Source of the DNA: Aurantiacibacter gangjinensis
Lineage (GTDB): Bacteria; Pseudomonadota; Alphaproteobacteria; Sphingomonadales; Sphingomonadaceae
Length of the DNA stretch: 64,000 bases
Assembly (NCBI RefSeq): GCF_001886695.1
Contig: NZ_CP018097.1
Span: 2,127,001-2,191,000, forward strand
Direction of reading: 5' to 3'
Made by a program: the position numbers and the translations under genes. Position 1 is the stretch's first letter, and each line of letters starts with the position of its first letter. This document shows positions 44,496 through 53,394 of this stretch, one piece after another. Below the pieces are notes generated by a model that did no database searches, had not been told where the DNA came from, and worked only from the letters and a program-made list of their open reading frames with translations.

Positions 44496-44626
44496 GAATA
44501 GCTCTCCGGAATCTCCACCGGCTGGGTGATCAGGCGCTGCTCTTCCTGCCCGCCATCATACCATGCGATGCCCGCAAAAACTGCAACGACTGCCACAAGC
44601 AGCACGATCAGCCTCTTCCTCAACAT
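44492..44626 (-). CDS. 44-residue single-pass membrane protein
   Basis: The ATG at 44626 opens a 44-residue frame: MLRKRL, a hydrophobic stretch of about 16 residues (IVLLVAVVAVFAGIAWY), then a polar tail (DGGQEEQRLITQPVEIPESYS). The stop overlaps the start of the 614-residue exported protein as ATGA, so the two are coupled. The charge pattern places the N-terminus in the cytoplasm. It may anchor or stabilise its partner (inference). Frames extending further upstream are antisense of aroK. Confidence 0.6.
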   Translation of the reverse strand: MLRKRLIVLLVAVVAVFAGIAWYDGGQEEQRLITQPVEIPESYS

Positions 44627-44705
44627 CGCGCGGACCCAACCTTTCACAATGCGCTTGCCACGCAACCTTGCCAGCGCGGTTAGCCCATCTATAGGCCATG
44701 CGGCA

Positions 44706-45284
44706 ATGACCATTGGCAAGACCCTCCCCGATGACGCGACGATCCGGTCCATCCGCCAGCGGATCGACCGACCCTTGGTGCTGGTGGGCATGATGGGCGT
44801 GGGCAAATCGACCGTGGGCCGGAAACTGGCGCAGGCGCTGCAGATGCAGTTTACCGATGCCGATGACGAGGTGGAAAAGGCCGCCAACATGGCCATCCGC
44901 GAAATCTTCGAGCAGTTCGGCGAGGACTATTTCCGCGATGGCGAACGGCGCGTGATCGCCCGGCTCATGGACGAAGCGGGCGCGGGCTGCGTGATCGCGA
45001 CGGGCGGCGGAGCCTTCGTGCAGGAGGAAACGCGCGACCTGATTCTCGAAAACGCCATCGCCATCTGGCTTGATGCCGATATTGAAACGCTCGTGGAGCG
45101 CGTGAGCCGAAACGACCGCCGCCCGCTGCTGAGCGATGGCGACCCGCGCACCGTCGTCACCAAGATGCGGAGCGACCGCGAGGCTGCCTATGCCCGCGCG
45201 CCGATCCAGGTGGAAAGCAATCGCGGGCCGCACAATGTCGCCGTGGCGCGGATCCTGGAGGCGCTGGACGAATGGCTGGGGTAA
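44706..45284 (+). CDS. aroK: shikimate kinase
   Basis: AroK phosphorylates shikimate in chorismate synthesis. The 192-residue protein has the P-loop GMMGVGKSTVGRKLA, the shikimate site DADDEVEKAA, FGEDYFRDGERRVI, IATGGGAFV and a lid with DRRPLLSDGDP. The ATG at 44706 (MTIGKTLPDDA) yields the usual size; the frame is open further upstream without family match. Its last codons overlap the aroB start by 13 bases. The aroK-aroB pair is classic. Confidence 0.96.
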   Translation: MTIGKTLPDDATIRSIRQRIDRPLVLVGMMGVGKSTVGRKLAQALQMQFTDADDEVEKAANMAIREIFEQFGEDYFRDGERRVIARLMDEAGAGCVIATGGGAFVQEETRDLILENAIAIWLDADIETLVERVSRNDRRPLLSDGDPRTVVTKMRSDREAAYARAPIQVESNRGPHNVAVARILEALDEWLG

Positions 45285-46381
45285 ATGTCGATCTCGCCGG
45301 GCGCAGCTACGGTGTGCTGATCGGTAGCGGGCTGCTGGCGGACGCCGCGAGCCTGAGCGGTGGATTGCTGCGAAAGCCGGTGGTCCCCGTCGTGACGGAC
45401 ACGAATGTTCACGCCGCTTGGGGCGGTGTGCTGGCCGAAAGCTTTGCCAAGGCCGGGCACGAAGCGCGTTTCCTCATCCACGACCCCGGCGAGAGCGCGA
45501 AGAGCTGGGCCGGTCTCTCTCGCACGGTCGAGTGGCTGCTGGAGCTTGGCGTCGAGCGCGGTGATAACATCGTCGCGCTGGGCGGCGGCGTGATCGGCGA
45601 CCTGACGGGCTTTGCCGCCGCCATCCTGAAGCGCGGTTGCGGGTTCATTCAGATTCCCACTACGTTGCTGGCACAGGTCGATAGCTCGGTCGGTGGGAAG
45701 ACGGCGATCAATGTCGCGGCGGGAAAGAACCTTGTCGGCGCCTTCCACCAGCCCTCGCTAGTGCTCGCCGACCTTGCGACGCTTGGCACCCTGCCCGACC
45801 GCGAGATGCGCTGCGGCTATGCCGAGATTATCAAATACGGCATCCTTGGCGATGCGGCGTTTTTCGACTGGTGCGAGGCCAATGGCAGCGCGATGATCGC
45901 GCGAGAAGCCGATGCGCTGGAATATGCCGTAACCACCAGCGTCAGAGCGAAAGTGCGCATCGTGGCTGAAGACGAGCGCGAGACGAGCGGTGCACGCGCA
46001 CTGCTCAATCTGGGCCACACCTTCGGCCACGCGCTCGAAGCCGAGACCGACTATTCGGAGAAGCTGCTGCATGGCGAGGCCGTGGCGCTCGGCATGGTTC
46101 TGGCAGCCCGCTATTCGGCCCGGCGCGGGCTGGTCAGCTTGGACGATGCGGCCCGCATCACCGCCGCGATCGATGCTGTCGGCCTGCCCTCGGAGATCGC
46201 GGCACTCGGCCTAGACTGCGACGGGCAAACGCTCGCGGCGCACATGCTGCACGACAAGAAGATGGACGCGGGCACCCTGCCCTTCATCCTGCTGCGCGGC
46301 ATCGGCGATGCCTTTCTCGACCGCGAAGTCGACATGGCCGACATCGCCGCATTCCTGACCGAGCAGCTACAGGCGCATTAG
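45272..46381 (+). CDS. aroB: 3-dehydroquinate synthase
   Basis: AroB turns DAHP into 3-dehydroquinate using NAD and a divalent metal. The 369-residue protein has the NAD site VALGGGVIGDLTGFAAAILKRG, IQIPTTLLAQVDSSVGGKTAIN, the metal ligands in GYAEIIKYG and LNLGHTFGHALE, and the late HGEAVALGM. The start at 45272 (MAGVNVDLAGRSYGV) overlaps aroK. The 3' end overlaps the convergent enoyl-CoA hydratase gene by 4 bases. Confidence 0.97.
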   Translation: MAGVNVDLAGRSYGVLIGSGLLADAASLSGGLLRKPVVPVVTDTNVHAAWGGVLAESFAKAGHEARFLIHDPGESAKSWAGLSRTVEWLLELGVERGDNIVALGGGVIGDLTGFAAAILKRGCGFIQIPTTLLAQVDSSVGGKTAINVAAGKNLVGAFHQPSLVLADLATLGTLPDREMRCGYAEIIKYGILGDAAFFDWCEANGSAMIAREADALEYAVTTSVRAKVRIVAEDERETSGARALLNLGHTFGHALEAETDYSEKLLHGEAVALGMVLAARYSARRGLVSLDDAARITAAIDAVGLPSEIAALGLDCDGQTLAAHMLHDKKMDAGTLPFILLRGIGDAFLDREVDMADIAAFLTEQLQAH

Positions 46382-47163
46382 CGGCCCTTGAATGCCGGCG
46401 GACGCTTCTCGCGGAACGCCATCACCGCTTCCATGAAATCCTCGGTCGCCCCGGCTTTGGCCTGATTTGCAGCCTCGTCTGCCAGCACGGCATCGAAATC
46501 GGCATCCAGCGCATTGGCGACCTGCTTGCGGATCATGCCCAGCGCCTGCGACGGCCCCTGCGCAAGCCGCTTCGCCAGTGCCTGCGCGGTAGGCAAGACG
46601 TCCTCGTCATCGACCACGCGGTTCACCAAGCCAAGGCGAAGCCCCTCCTCCGCCGGAATTTCATCGCCCAGCAGCGCCAGTTCCAGCGCCTTCGCGCGGC
46701 CCACGGCCTTTGCCACCAGCCATGTGCTGCCGGCATCGGGCACAAGGCCGATGCGCACGAATGCCAGCATCAGGTAGGCGGAACGCGCCATCACCGCGAT
46801 GTCGGCGGAGAGCGCAAAGCCCATGCCTGCGCCGACAGCCGGTCCGTTGATGGCGGACACGACCGGCACAGGGAGGTCGGCCAAGCGGCGGATCATCGGG
46901 TTGTAATAGGTCTCCAGCGGGTTGGAGAGGTCGCGGCCCAGCGCGTCTTCGGGCCCGTCACCGCCTTGCAAGTCGGCACCGGTGCTGAAAGCCTTGCCTG
47001 CCCCGGTCAGCACGATGGCGCGCGCGCCATCATCCAGCGCGCGGTCGGTCGCGGCCTGCCATTCCTTGAACAGTGTGGGCGTGAGCGCATTCATCCGGTC
47101 GGGCCGGTTCAGCGTCAGCGTGGCGACATTGTCGGCGAAATCGTACAGCACGCGGGTGGTCAT
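46378..47163 (-). CDS. enoyl-CoA hydratase/isomerase family protein (PaaG-like)
   Basis: The 261-residue crotonase-fold protein has the oxyanion-hole motifs GAGKAFSTGADLQG and INGPAVGAGMGFALSADI. The pair VPDAGSTWLVAKAVGR suits the PaaG branch, which isomerises an epoxide of ring-CoA compounds. No other phenylacetate genes are near, so beta-oxidation or a housekeeping isomerase role is equally possible. The acyl-CoA substrate cannot be named. Confidence 0.88.
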   Translation of the reverse strand: MTTRVLYDFADNVATLTLNRPDRMNALTPTLFKEWQAATDRALDDGARAIVLTGAGKAFSTGADLQGGDGPEDALGRDLSNPLETYYNPMIRRLADLPVPVVSAINGPAVGAGMGFALSADIAVMARSAYLMLAFVRIGLVPDAGSTWLVAKAVGRAKALELALLGDEIPAEEGLRLGLVNRVVDDEDVLPTAQALAKRLAQGPSQALGMIRKQVANALDADFDAVLADEAANQAKAGATEDFMEAVMAFREKRPPAFKGR

Positions 47164-47226
47164 AGGTTTCTCCCTTATAACCTGCGCGCCTAGCCGGATT
47201 GCGCCCCCGTCAGCAAGCCATGCGTG

Positions 47227-48060
47227 TTAGCCCGGCGGCGGGACAGGATCGGGCCGAGGGCCATAGGTGCTTTCCATCTTGGATTGCGCTGCCGGATTGC
47301 CGACCATCGCGACCGGTGCATCGCCGCATGCTGCGCGAAATTCCATGCGGGACGGGCCGCCGGGCAGGATCGGATTGGGCGCGGCCCATGTGAACATTTC
47401 ACCCAGCCTGCCCATCGTTTCGCCGGTCATGCGGTTCACGAGGATGAGGTAACCTTCCTCATCCATGTCGATGCCTGTCTCGGCATGGAACCACGCCAGG
47501 CTTTCAGTGCCGTCGCCGCCTTCCCGTTGCAGGAAAAAGCAGCCGTCGCGCAGTATGATCCGACCACCATCGGCGGCCTGGTTCTGCAATCCGGTGCGCT
47601 GCGTGCTGGCGGGCCAGATACGGATGGCGGTTCGCGCCGCCTCGCTCACGCGCGGTGCGACCAGCGGTGGCGAAAAGCTCCAGCGCAGATGCGGCGGCAC
47701 GTCCCAATCGTTACGCGCGACAGCCTCGTCGAACTCGTCCGGCGTCATTCGCAAATCGAATCCGGCAATTGCCGAGTTATCGTCCTTCCCTGCAAGGCCA
47801 TAGCCATCGACGACATCCAGCGCTTCCAAGCGCGACAGCCACAGCTCGCCAATCGCTTTGGCATTCGCGGGCGGTTCGGCATTCGCTGCCCTGCGCAGGG
47901 AGCCATGGTCTAGCGGTTCGGGAGCGGGCATGGTTGCATAATCGGGTGCGGGCGCCTCGATCTGCGTGGCGTAATCGCGCTCCGGCATGTCGACAGCTTC
48001 GCCTTGCGGACTGCATGCAGCCACTACGGCAAGTGGGGAAAAACGCAAAAGACATCGCAT
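47227..48060 (-). CDS. putative lipoprotein of unknown function
   Basis: A 277-residue protein with a short lipoprotein signal: MRCLLRF, then SPLAVVAACSPQ, in which VAAC is a lipobox with Cys at about 16. The mature part has acidic, Pro-rich sequence, then a domain with DDNSAIAGFDLRMTPDEFD and ARTAIRIWPAS, and ends in PRPDPVPPPG. I do not recognise the family. It starts 26 bp after gor stops on the same strand. The frame stays open upstream inside gor, but the ATG at 48060 gives the only sensible signal sequence. Confidence 0.65.
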   Translation of the reverse strand: MRCLLRFSPLAVVAACSPQGEAVDMPERDYATQIEAPAPDYATMPAPEPLDHGSLRRAANAEPPANAKAIGELWLSRLEALDVVDGYGLAGKDDNSAIAGFDLRMTPDEFDEAVARNDWDVPPHLRWSFSPPLVAPRVSEAARTAIRIWPASTQRTGLQNQAADGGRIILRDGCFFLQREGGDGTESLAWFHAETGIDMDEEGYLILVNRMTGETMGRLGEMFTWAAPNPILPGGPSRMEFRAACGDAPVAMVGNPAAQSKMESTYGPRPDPVPPPG

Positions 48061-48086
48061 GGCAGCGAATATCCGCGCCGCTTCCT

Positions 48087-49439
48087 TTACCGCATCAGAA
48101 CAAGCTCTTCCGCCATGGTCGGGTGGATCGCCGTGGTGGCGTCGAAGTCTTCCTTCGTCAGCCCCGCTTTCACGGCAATCGCCGCGGCCTGCATCATTTC
48201 GGGCGCTTCGGGCGCGATCATGTGGATGCCGACGATGCGGCCATTCGCGCCGTCGCACACCATCTTGAACAGGCTCCGCTCATTCCGTCCGGCGACGACA
48301 TTCTTCATCGCGCGGAAATCGGACTGGTAGACCTTGACGCTGCCCAGCGAATTCTTCGCCTCGCCCTCGGTCATGCCGACGGATGCAATGGGCGGATGGC
48401 TGAATACGGCGCTGGGGATGCAGCTATGGTCGACGGCGCACGGGTCGCCATCGCCAAACACGGTATCGGCAAAGGCCTGCCCTTCGCGGATTGCGACGGG
48501 GGTGAGCTGCACGCGGTCCGTCACATCGCCCACGGCATAGATGTGGTCGACGCTGCTCTTGCTGAAGCGGTCGACGACCACTTCGCCATTGTCGCCCAGT
48601 TCGACGCCGATATCTTCAAGGCCCAAGCCGTCCGTATTGGGCACGCGGCCGATGGCGCACATGACCAAGTCGGCGCGCTCCTCCTCGTGGTTTTCCAGCT
48701 TGACGAAATAGCCGCCTTCCTCGCACTCGCGCACATATTCGAAGGTGGTGTTGAAGCGGAACTCGATGCCCTTGGTGATCGAAATTTGCAGAAGCCGGTC
48801 GCGCACCGCTTCGTCATAGCCGCGCAGCAATTTGTCGCCGCGATTGACGATGCAGACCTTGCTGCCGAATTCGTTGAAAATGCCGGCGAACTCGTTGGCG
48901 ATATAGCCGCCGCCTGCGATCACCACCTTCTTGGGTAGCTCGTCGAGATGGAACGCCTCGTTCGACGTGATGATGTGCTCGTGCCCTTCGCAATCGGGCA
49001 GGCGCGGCTTTGCGCCGGTGGCGATCAGGATATATTTGGCGGTAACTGTGCTGCCATCTTCCAGCGTGATCTCGTGCGGACCGGTCAGCTTCACGCGCTG
49101 CTTGATCACGGTCACATCATGATTTTCCAGCGTATCGGTATAGGCGTTTTCGAGCCGCTTCACATCGTCCAGCACATGATCGCGCAGTTTGATCCAGTCG
49201 AAGCTCTTGCCTTCGATGGTCCAGCCAAAGGCCTGGCAATCTTCCAGATCCTCCGCGAATTGCGCGCCGTAGACCAGCATCTTCTTGGGCACGCAGCCCC
49301 GGATGACGCAGGTGCCGCCTACGCGGTGTTCCTCGGCAATGGCCACGCGCGCGCCATGCGCGGCGGATACGCGGCTCGCGCGCACGCCGCCGGAGCCTGC
49401 ACCGATGGTGAAGAGGTCGTAATCATATTTGTCGGACAT
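48087..49439 (-). CDS. gor: glutathione-disulfide reductase
   Basis: Gor reduces oxidised glutathione with NADPH. The 450-residue flavoprotein begins with the FAD motif YDLFTIGAGSGGVRASR and has the redox-active disulfide GGTCVIRGCVPKKM (Cys44, Cys49). An NADPH region with IAGGGYIANEFAGI follows, then the C-terminal interface motif IPSAVFSHPPIASVGMTE and the His-Pro base in GIHMIAPEAPEM followed by AIHPTMAEE. It is the plant/alphaproteobacterial Gor type. Confidence 0.95.
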   Translation of the reverse strand: MSDKYDYDLFTIGAGSGGVRASRVSAAHGARVAIAEEHRVGGTCVIRGCVPKKMLVYGAQFAEDLEDCQAFGWTIEGKSFDWIKLRDHVLDDVKRLENAYTDTLENHDVTVIKQRVKLTGPHEITLEDGSTVTAKYILIATGAKPRLPDCEGHEHIITSNEAFHLDELPKKVVIAGGGYIANEFAGIFNEFGSKVCIVNRGDKLLRGYDEAVRDRLLQISITKGIEFRFNTTFEYVRECEEGGYFVKLENHEEERADLVMCAIGRVPNTDGLGLEDIGVELGDNGEVVVDRFSKSSVDHIYAVGDVTDRVQLTPVAIREGQAFADTVFGDGDPCAVDHSCIPSAVFSHPPIASVGMTEGEAKNSLGSVKVYQSDFRAMKNVVAGRNERSLFKMVCDGANGRIVGIHMIAPEAPEMMQAAAIAVKAGLTKEDFDATTAIHPTMAEELVLMR

Positions 49440-49531
49440 ATGGCGCGGTAATTCCCTGAGTCAGCGAAGGTGAGTGGCTGCATGGCCATTCGCTGGCGCA
49501 CGGGCAAGGCTTTCAACCCGCCGCGCCGGGA

Positions 49532-50548
49532 TCAGGTTCCTAGCAAGGGCATGTTATCGCGCAGCATTGTCCAGCAGGGTGTGCGTTCGCGCGTAACGAT
49601 CTGGTCGGCCCCGATACCGGCATTGCGCGCCAGCAGCTGGGTGACTGCTTCGGGGCCCGGCCCCTCACCCTGCCGCAACGCGACAAGCGTTTCGGGCGCC
49701 TGCGCCAGGCGCTCGTCGAACAGCAGCGCCACATCCATCGGGTTGAAATCGAAACCGAGAAACAGCAGCCGCCGCGCTTGTGCCAGCCCGCCATTCAGCG
49801 CGGCGCGCGCGGCGCGGCTTTCGCTGAACTCTCCGGCGGTGCGGATAGCTTCGGCCACGCCAAACAGCGCCTTGGCATCGTCGTCACCCCAAGAGGCGGC
49901 CGGTTCGTCGCCCGCTTGCCAGTCGAGCCGCCCGGCTTTGCCATAAGGCTGCACGATGCGCAGCTTCTCGGTCACGATCGACTGCGCCTCTGTCAAATCC
50001 ATGCCGAAGGCATTGCGCAGCGCCCATGGCATGTAATGCTGCACGGCGCGGTCGCAGTTGAAGTTCACGATGTGAAGATTGTCTAGACAGCTCTCCGCCT
50101 TGGCGCGCGGGACGCCGTCCACCACCAGGCTGGCGAGCTGGAACAGCCAGTTTTCGGACCCGCGCAGCGGCAAGTCGCCCGGATCGCGCGGCTCCTCTTC
50201 CATGGGAGAGGTCGCCTCGGCCTGCAATGCGAAGAAGGCCAGCGCCAGCTTGCCGACAGCCTGCACGTGCTGGTCATCGCCCAATTGCTGCAACAGCGCA
50301 TGCAGCGAGCTGCTGAGCCGCGATCCTGCACGCAGACGCACCGCCGCTTCACGCAGCGCCGCGTCCTTGCCCTTCACCTTTTTGAACAGCGCGTCAAAGG
50401 CCTGCATGTCATCGGTCTGAAGGCCGGTGCCCAGCCGCTGGAAATCGAAAGACTGGCCGATCTTGTGCAGGATATCGCGCGCGTCGGGAAACTCCAGTTC
50501 CACCGCAGCGCCCGCGCCCACGACAACCGTGGTTTTCGTCCTGATCAT
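49532..50548 (-). CDS. SIR2-like (Rossmann NAD-binding fold) protein of unknown function
   Basis: The 338-residue protein opens with TTVVVGAGAAVELEFPDA, the NAD-site pattern of SIR2-like proteins (GAGxS-type). It later has LHIVNFNCDRAVQHYMPWAL (pattern FNxDrxxEh), RIVQPYGKAG (where relatives often have HxYG or HG) and RRLLFLGFDFNPMDVALLF. This order resembles SIR2-like domains seen in several bacterial NADases, some in antiviral systems. The His of the third block is Gln here, so NADase activity is doubtful. An in-frame TTG at 50560 would add four residues. It is in one direction with gor and the PAP2 gene. Function is open. Confidence 0.55.
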   Translation of the reverse strand: MIRTKTTVVVGAGAAVELEFPDARDILHKIGQSFDFQRLGTGLQTDDMQAFDALFKKVKGKDAALREAAVRLRAGSRLSSSLHALLQQLGDDQHVQAVGKLALAFFALQAEATSPMEEEPRDPGDLPLRGSENWLFQLASLVVDGVPRAKAESCLDNLHIVNFNCDRAVQHYMPWALRNAFGMDLTEAQSIVTEKLRIVQPYGKAGRLDWQAGDEPAASWGDDDAKALFGVAEAIRTAGEFSESRAARAALNGGLAQARRLLFLGFDFNPMDVALLFDERLAQAPETLVALRQGEGPGPEAVTQLLARNAGIGADQIVTRERTPCWTMLRDNMPLLGT

Positions 50549-50576
50549 ACCGCTGTCCAATCCCCGCGCATCGACG

Positions 50577-51599
50577 TCAACCAGCCGGAACTAGACCTTC
50601 GTTGGTTAAGTTTGCGCTACCATCGCGGTTTGCAGTCCGCCTCGCGCTCGACCGATCGCGCCGCGCAAAGTACGCATTTACCAAAGCGATGGCGACGATG
50701 GCGACCGCCGCGCCCGCCACGATATCGATCACATAGTGGCCGCCGATCGGTACGGCAGCCAACGCCATGCCGATATTAAGAAGAACGAACGGCCAGCGTA
50801 GCAGCCGGAAACGCCACCAACACCAGGACAGCAAGACCGCAGCACATGCGTGGAAGCTGGGAATCGTCACCATCCCGGTCAGATTATCCATACCGATGGA
50901 ATCGATAGCGCCACTGCGCATCCCTTCGAACTTCGGCAAAAAGTCCCAAGGAAGCGCGACGAGGCTACCGGGCATATCTTCGCGCGAAATACCATAGTGG
51001 ATGTAGGGGGACTTCGCTGGCAGGAAGTGGAATGGCAGGATGCACCCCGCCATGCCCAGCGCCCAAACGCTGACCAGCCCCTCCATATCGCGCAAGCTTC
51101 CGAAGAACAGCACTAGGACCAGAAATGCGAAAGGCTGCCAATTCAAGGAGGCGTAGATATAGCTTAGCGCGGTGTAGAGCCGCGGGTATTCGGGCAGGTT
51201 CAATGTGAAGCTGCGCCAATCAAAGAACGGGAACAACGCCTTGTCCAACGCGACAAGCGTATCATCGATATACGCGCCGCCGCCGATGGCCAAGACCGAT
51301 GCCGCAAGCGCCGCAAAAAGCGAAAGCATGGCAAAGATGCATAGGGTTTCGATCAGGCCCGCCAGCTTCGAACCCGGTGAAAACATGCGGGTACCAAAAC
51401 CCATCACCCAAACGAAACAGATAAAGGCCAGCGAGGCGTTCAGCGAGGCATCGCCATTCCAACCGCCCGGAAGTATAGTCACACCGTAGGCGACGATGGC
51501 GGCAAACACCGCCAGCATGGCCAATGGGATGACAAACGCTTCCTGAAAAGTCGCAGCGACACGGGCATGAATGGGCCGAAGGGAAAAGCGTGATGGCAT
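50577..51599 (-). CDS. membrane phosphatase, PAP2 superfamily
   Basis: A 340-residue protein with about six hydrophobic segments and a loop bearing the acid-phosphatase motifs TIPSFHACAAVLL (PSxH-type) and IGGHYVIDIVAG (GHYxxD). Family members remove phosphate from lipids or make inositol phosphorylceramide. Sphingomonads make sphingolipids, so a role there is possible but unproven. The C-terminus is Arg/Asn-rich and cytosolic. It stands 28 bases upstream of the SIR2-like gene. Confidence 0.85.
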   Translation of the reverse strand: MPSRFSLRPIHARVAATFQEAFVIPLAMLAVFAAIVAYGVTILPGGWNGDASLNASLAFICFVWVMGFGTRMFSPGSKLAGLIETLCIFAMLSLFAALAASVLAIGGGAYIDDTLVALDKALFPFFDWRSFTLNLPEYPRLYTALSYIYASLNWQPFAFLVLVLFFGSLRDMEGLVSVWALGMAGCILPFHFLPAKSPYIHYGISREDMPGSLVALPWDFLPKFEGMRSGAIDSIGMDNLTGMVTIPSFHACAAVLLSWCWWRFRLLRWPFVLLNIGMALAAVPIGGHYVIDIVAGAAVAIVAIALVNAYFARRDRSSARRTANRDGSANLTNEGLVPAG

Positions 51600-51650
51600 C
51601 GCCTACGCCCTATCCCTCCATGGTAAACACCGCGTAAATCATATTGGCCG

Positions 51651-53075
51651 CTACAGGCTGTTGCGACGCCTGTTCGGTCCACGAGAGCGCTGACCACCGG
51701 GGCGCGAGCTGCCTTGCCCGCCCTGTCCGGAGCCACCACGGCGCTTACCTCCCGGCGAGCGTTTCGGCATGCCCTGACCCCGGTTCTGGGCATTGCCCTG
51801 CTCTCGACCTTCGCCGCCGCCCTGCTTGGGACGATGCGCCTTCGATGCGCCGTGCGGCTTGGGCCGGACGCGCTGCTGCGGCTTGCGCGGCTCGGGCTTG
51901 GTCGGGCCCACGCCTTCCACCACCGCGCGGAAATTCTCCGGCAAAGGCAGACGCTCGAACTCGGCATCGGTGACCTTGCGGATACTCTTGAGGTACGCCC
52001 GCTCGTCCTCGGCGCAGAAGGCAATCGCAATGCCATCCGCACCAGCCCGCGCGGTGCGCCCGATGCGGTGCACATATTGCTCCGGCACATTGGGCAGCTC
52101 GTAATTGATGACATGGCTGACGCCCGGAATGTCGATCCCGCGCGCGGCCACATCGGTGGCGACCAGCACGGGGGTTTTCGCACGCTTGAACTCGTCGAGC
52201 GCGCGCTGGCGCTGCGGCTGGCTCTTATTGCCATGAATGGCATTGGCGGCGATGCCGGTTTGCGCCAGCTTCTTCACCACGCGGTCCGCACCGTGCTTGG
52301 TGCGGGTGAAGATCAGCACTCGCTCGATCGTGCCGGGCGTCTGGTGGCGTCCGCTGAGGATAAGCTCCAGCAGCGCCTGCTTTTCGGCCTGTTGCACCAT
52401 GAACAGGTACTGGTCGATCCGCTCTGCCGTCGTGGCAGCGGGCGTGACGCTGACGGTCACCGGATTATGGCAGTATTTGCCCACCAGCTCCTTGATCTGC
52501 TTCGGCATAGTGGCGCTGAAGAAGAGCGTCTGGCGGTCTTCGGGCACCAGCTGGCTGATGCGGCGCAGGGCATGAATGAAGCCGAGGTCCAGCATCTGGT
52601 CCGCCTCGTCCAGCACCAGCACCTCGACGCCGGACAGGTTGAACGCCTTCTGGTCGATCAGGTCGAGCAGGCGCCCCGGCGTCGCGACAAGGATGTCGCA
52701 GCCGCGATGCAGCTTGTTGCGATCCTTGTTGACCGAAGTGCCGCCAACGATGGAATGGACTTTCAGGCCGGCAAGCGCGCCGTAATCCTTGGCACTGTCG
52801 GCGATCTGCCCGGCCAGCTCCCGCGTCGGGGCGAGGACCAGCATACGGCAGCTCTTGAACGGGATGCGGTTGTCGCTCTTGCGCAGATTGTCGATGCTGG
52901 GGAGCATGAAGGCAGCGGTCTTGCCGGTGCCCGTCTGTGCGATGCCCAGCAGGTCGCGCCCTTCGAGCACGGCAGGAATGGCCTGCGCCTGAATCGGCGT
53001 TGGCGTGGAATAGCCCTTCATGTCGAGGGCCTGGAGAACGGGCTGCGACAGCCCGAGGTCTTTGAAATGTGTCAT
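51651..53075 (-). CDS. rhlE: DEAD-box RNA helicase, RhlE type
   Basis: The 474-residue protein has all DEAD-box motifs: Q motif with GYSTPTPIQAQAIP, AQTGTGKTAAFMLP, PTRELA, TPGRLLDL, VLDEADQMLDLGF (DEAD), SATMP, ATDVAARGIDI and HRIGRTARAG. The C-terminal about 90 residues are a basic Arg/Lys/Gly/Gln tail that binds RNA. RhlE-type helicases act in ribosome assembly and mRNA turnover. I start at the ATG at 53075 (MTHFKDLGL); the earlier frame is not conserved. Confidence 0.94.
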   Translation of the reverse strand: MTHFKDLGLSQPVLQALDMKGYSTPTPIQAQAIPAVLEGRDLLGIAQTGTGKTAAFMLPSIDNLRKSDNRIPFKSCRMLVLAPTRELAGQIADSAKDYGALAGLKVHSIVGGTSVNKDRNKLHRGCDILVATPGRLLDLIDQKAFNLSGVEVLVLDEADQMLDLGFIHALRRISQLVPEDRQTLFFSATMPKQIKELVGKYCHNPVTVSVTPAATTAERIDQYLFMVQQAEKQALLELILSGRHQTPGTIERVLIFTRTKHGADRVVKKLAQTGIAANAIHGNKSQPQRQRALDEFKRAKTPVLVATDVAARGIDIPGVSHVINYELPNVPEQYVHRIGRTARAGADGIAIAFCAEDERAYLKSIRKVTDAEFERLPLPENFRAVVEGVGPTKPEPRKPQQRVRPKPHGASKAHRPKQGGGEGREQGNAQNRGQGMPKRSPGGKRRGGSGQGGQGSSRPGGQRSRGPNRRRNSL

Positions 53076-53394
53076 AATAAACTCGCAATATGCGGATGAA
53101 CCGCAGGTGGTGGGGCGAGTTCGTCCCAAATCCGTCATTGCGAGGAGCCGTCAGGCGACGCGGCAATCCATGAACGGACGCTGCGAAGGCGGCGACCCAT
53201 GCACCATGGATCGCCACGCCCTGCGGGCTCGCGATGACGAGAGGTGAGATACCGCCCCGTCAAAACCGCCCGCGTGAAAAGGGAAGCCTGTGATGATTAT
53301 CGCGAAACGCCGCCGGGGCTGGTTGCTAGAACCGCCACTTCACGCTGGCCGGGCGTTTCGATTGCGCGCTATGTGGATGTTGCAGTGCGGAATG
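53076..53394. other. intergenic stretch with an inverted repeat
   Basis: No gene is convincing in these 319 bases. The stretch holds the rhlE promoter region and the repeat at 53133-53241. The remainder looks unstructured, with short frames only. Confidence 0.6.
53133..53241. repeat. imperfect long intergenic inverted repeat (GTCATTGCGAGG type)
   Basis: The arm CGTCATTGCGAGGAGCC with GCGACGCGGCAATCCATG (53133-53172) faces a degenerate complement, CCATGGATCGCCACGCC with GGCTCGCGATGACGAG (53204-53241). This is a common alphaproteobacterial palindromic element, here with several mismatches. Confidence 0.75.
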
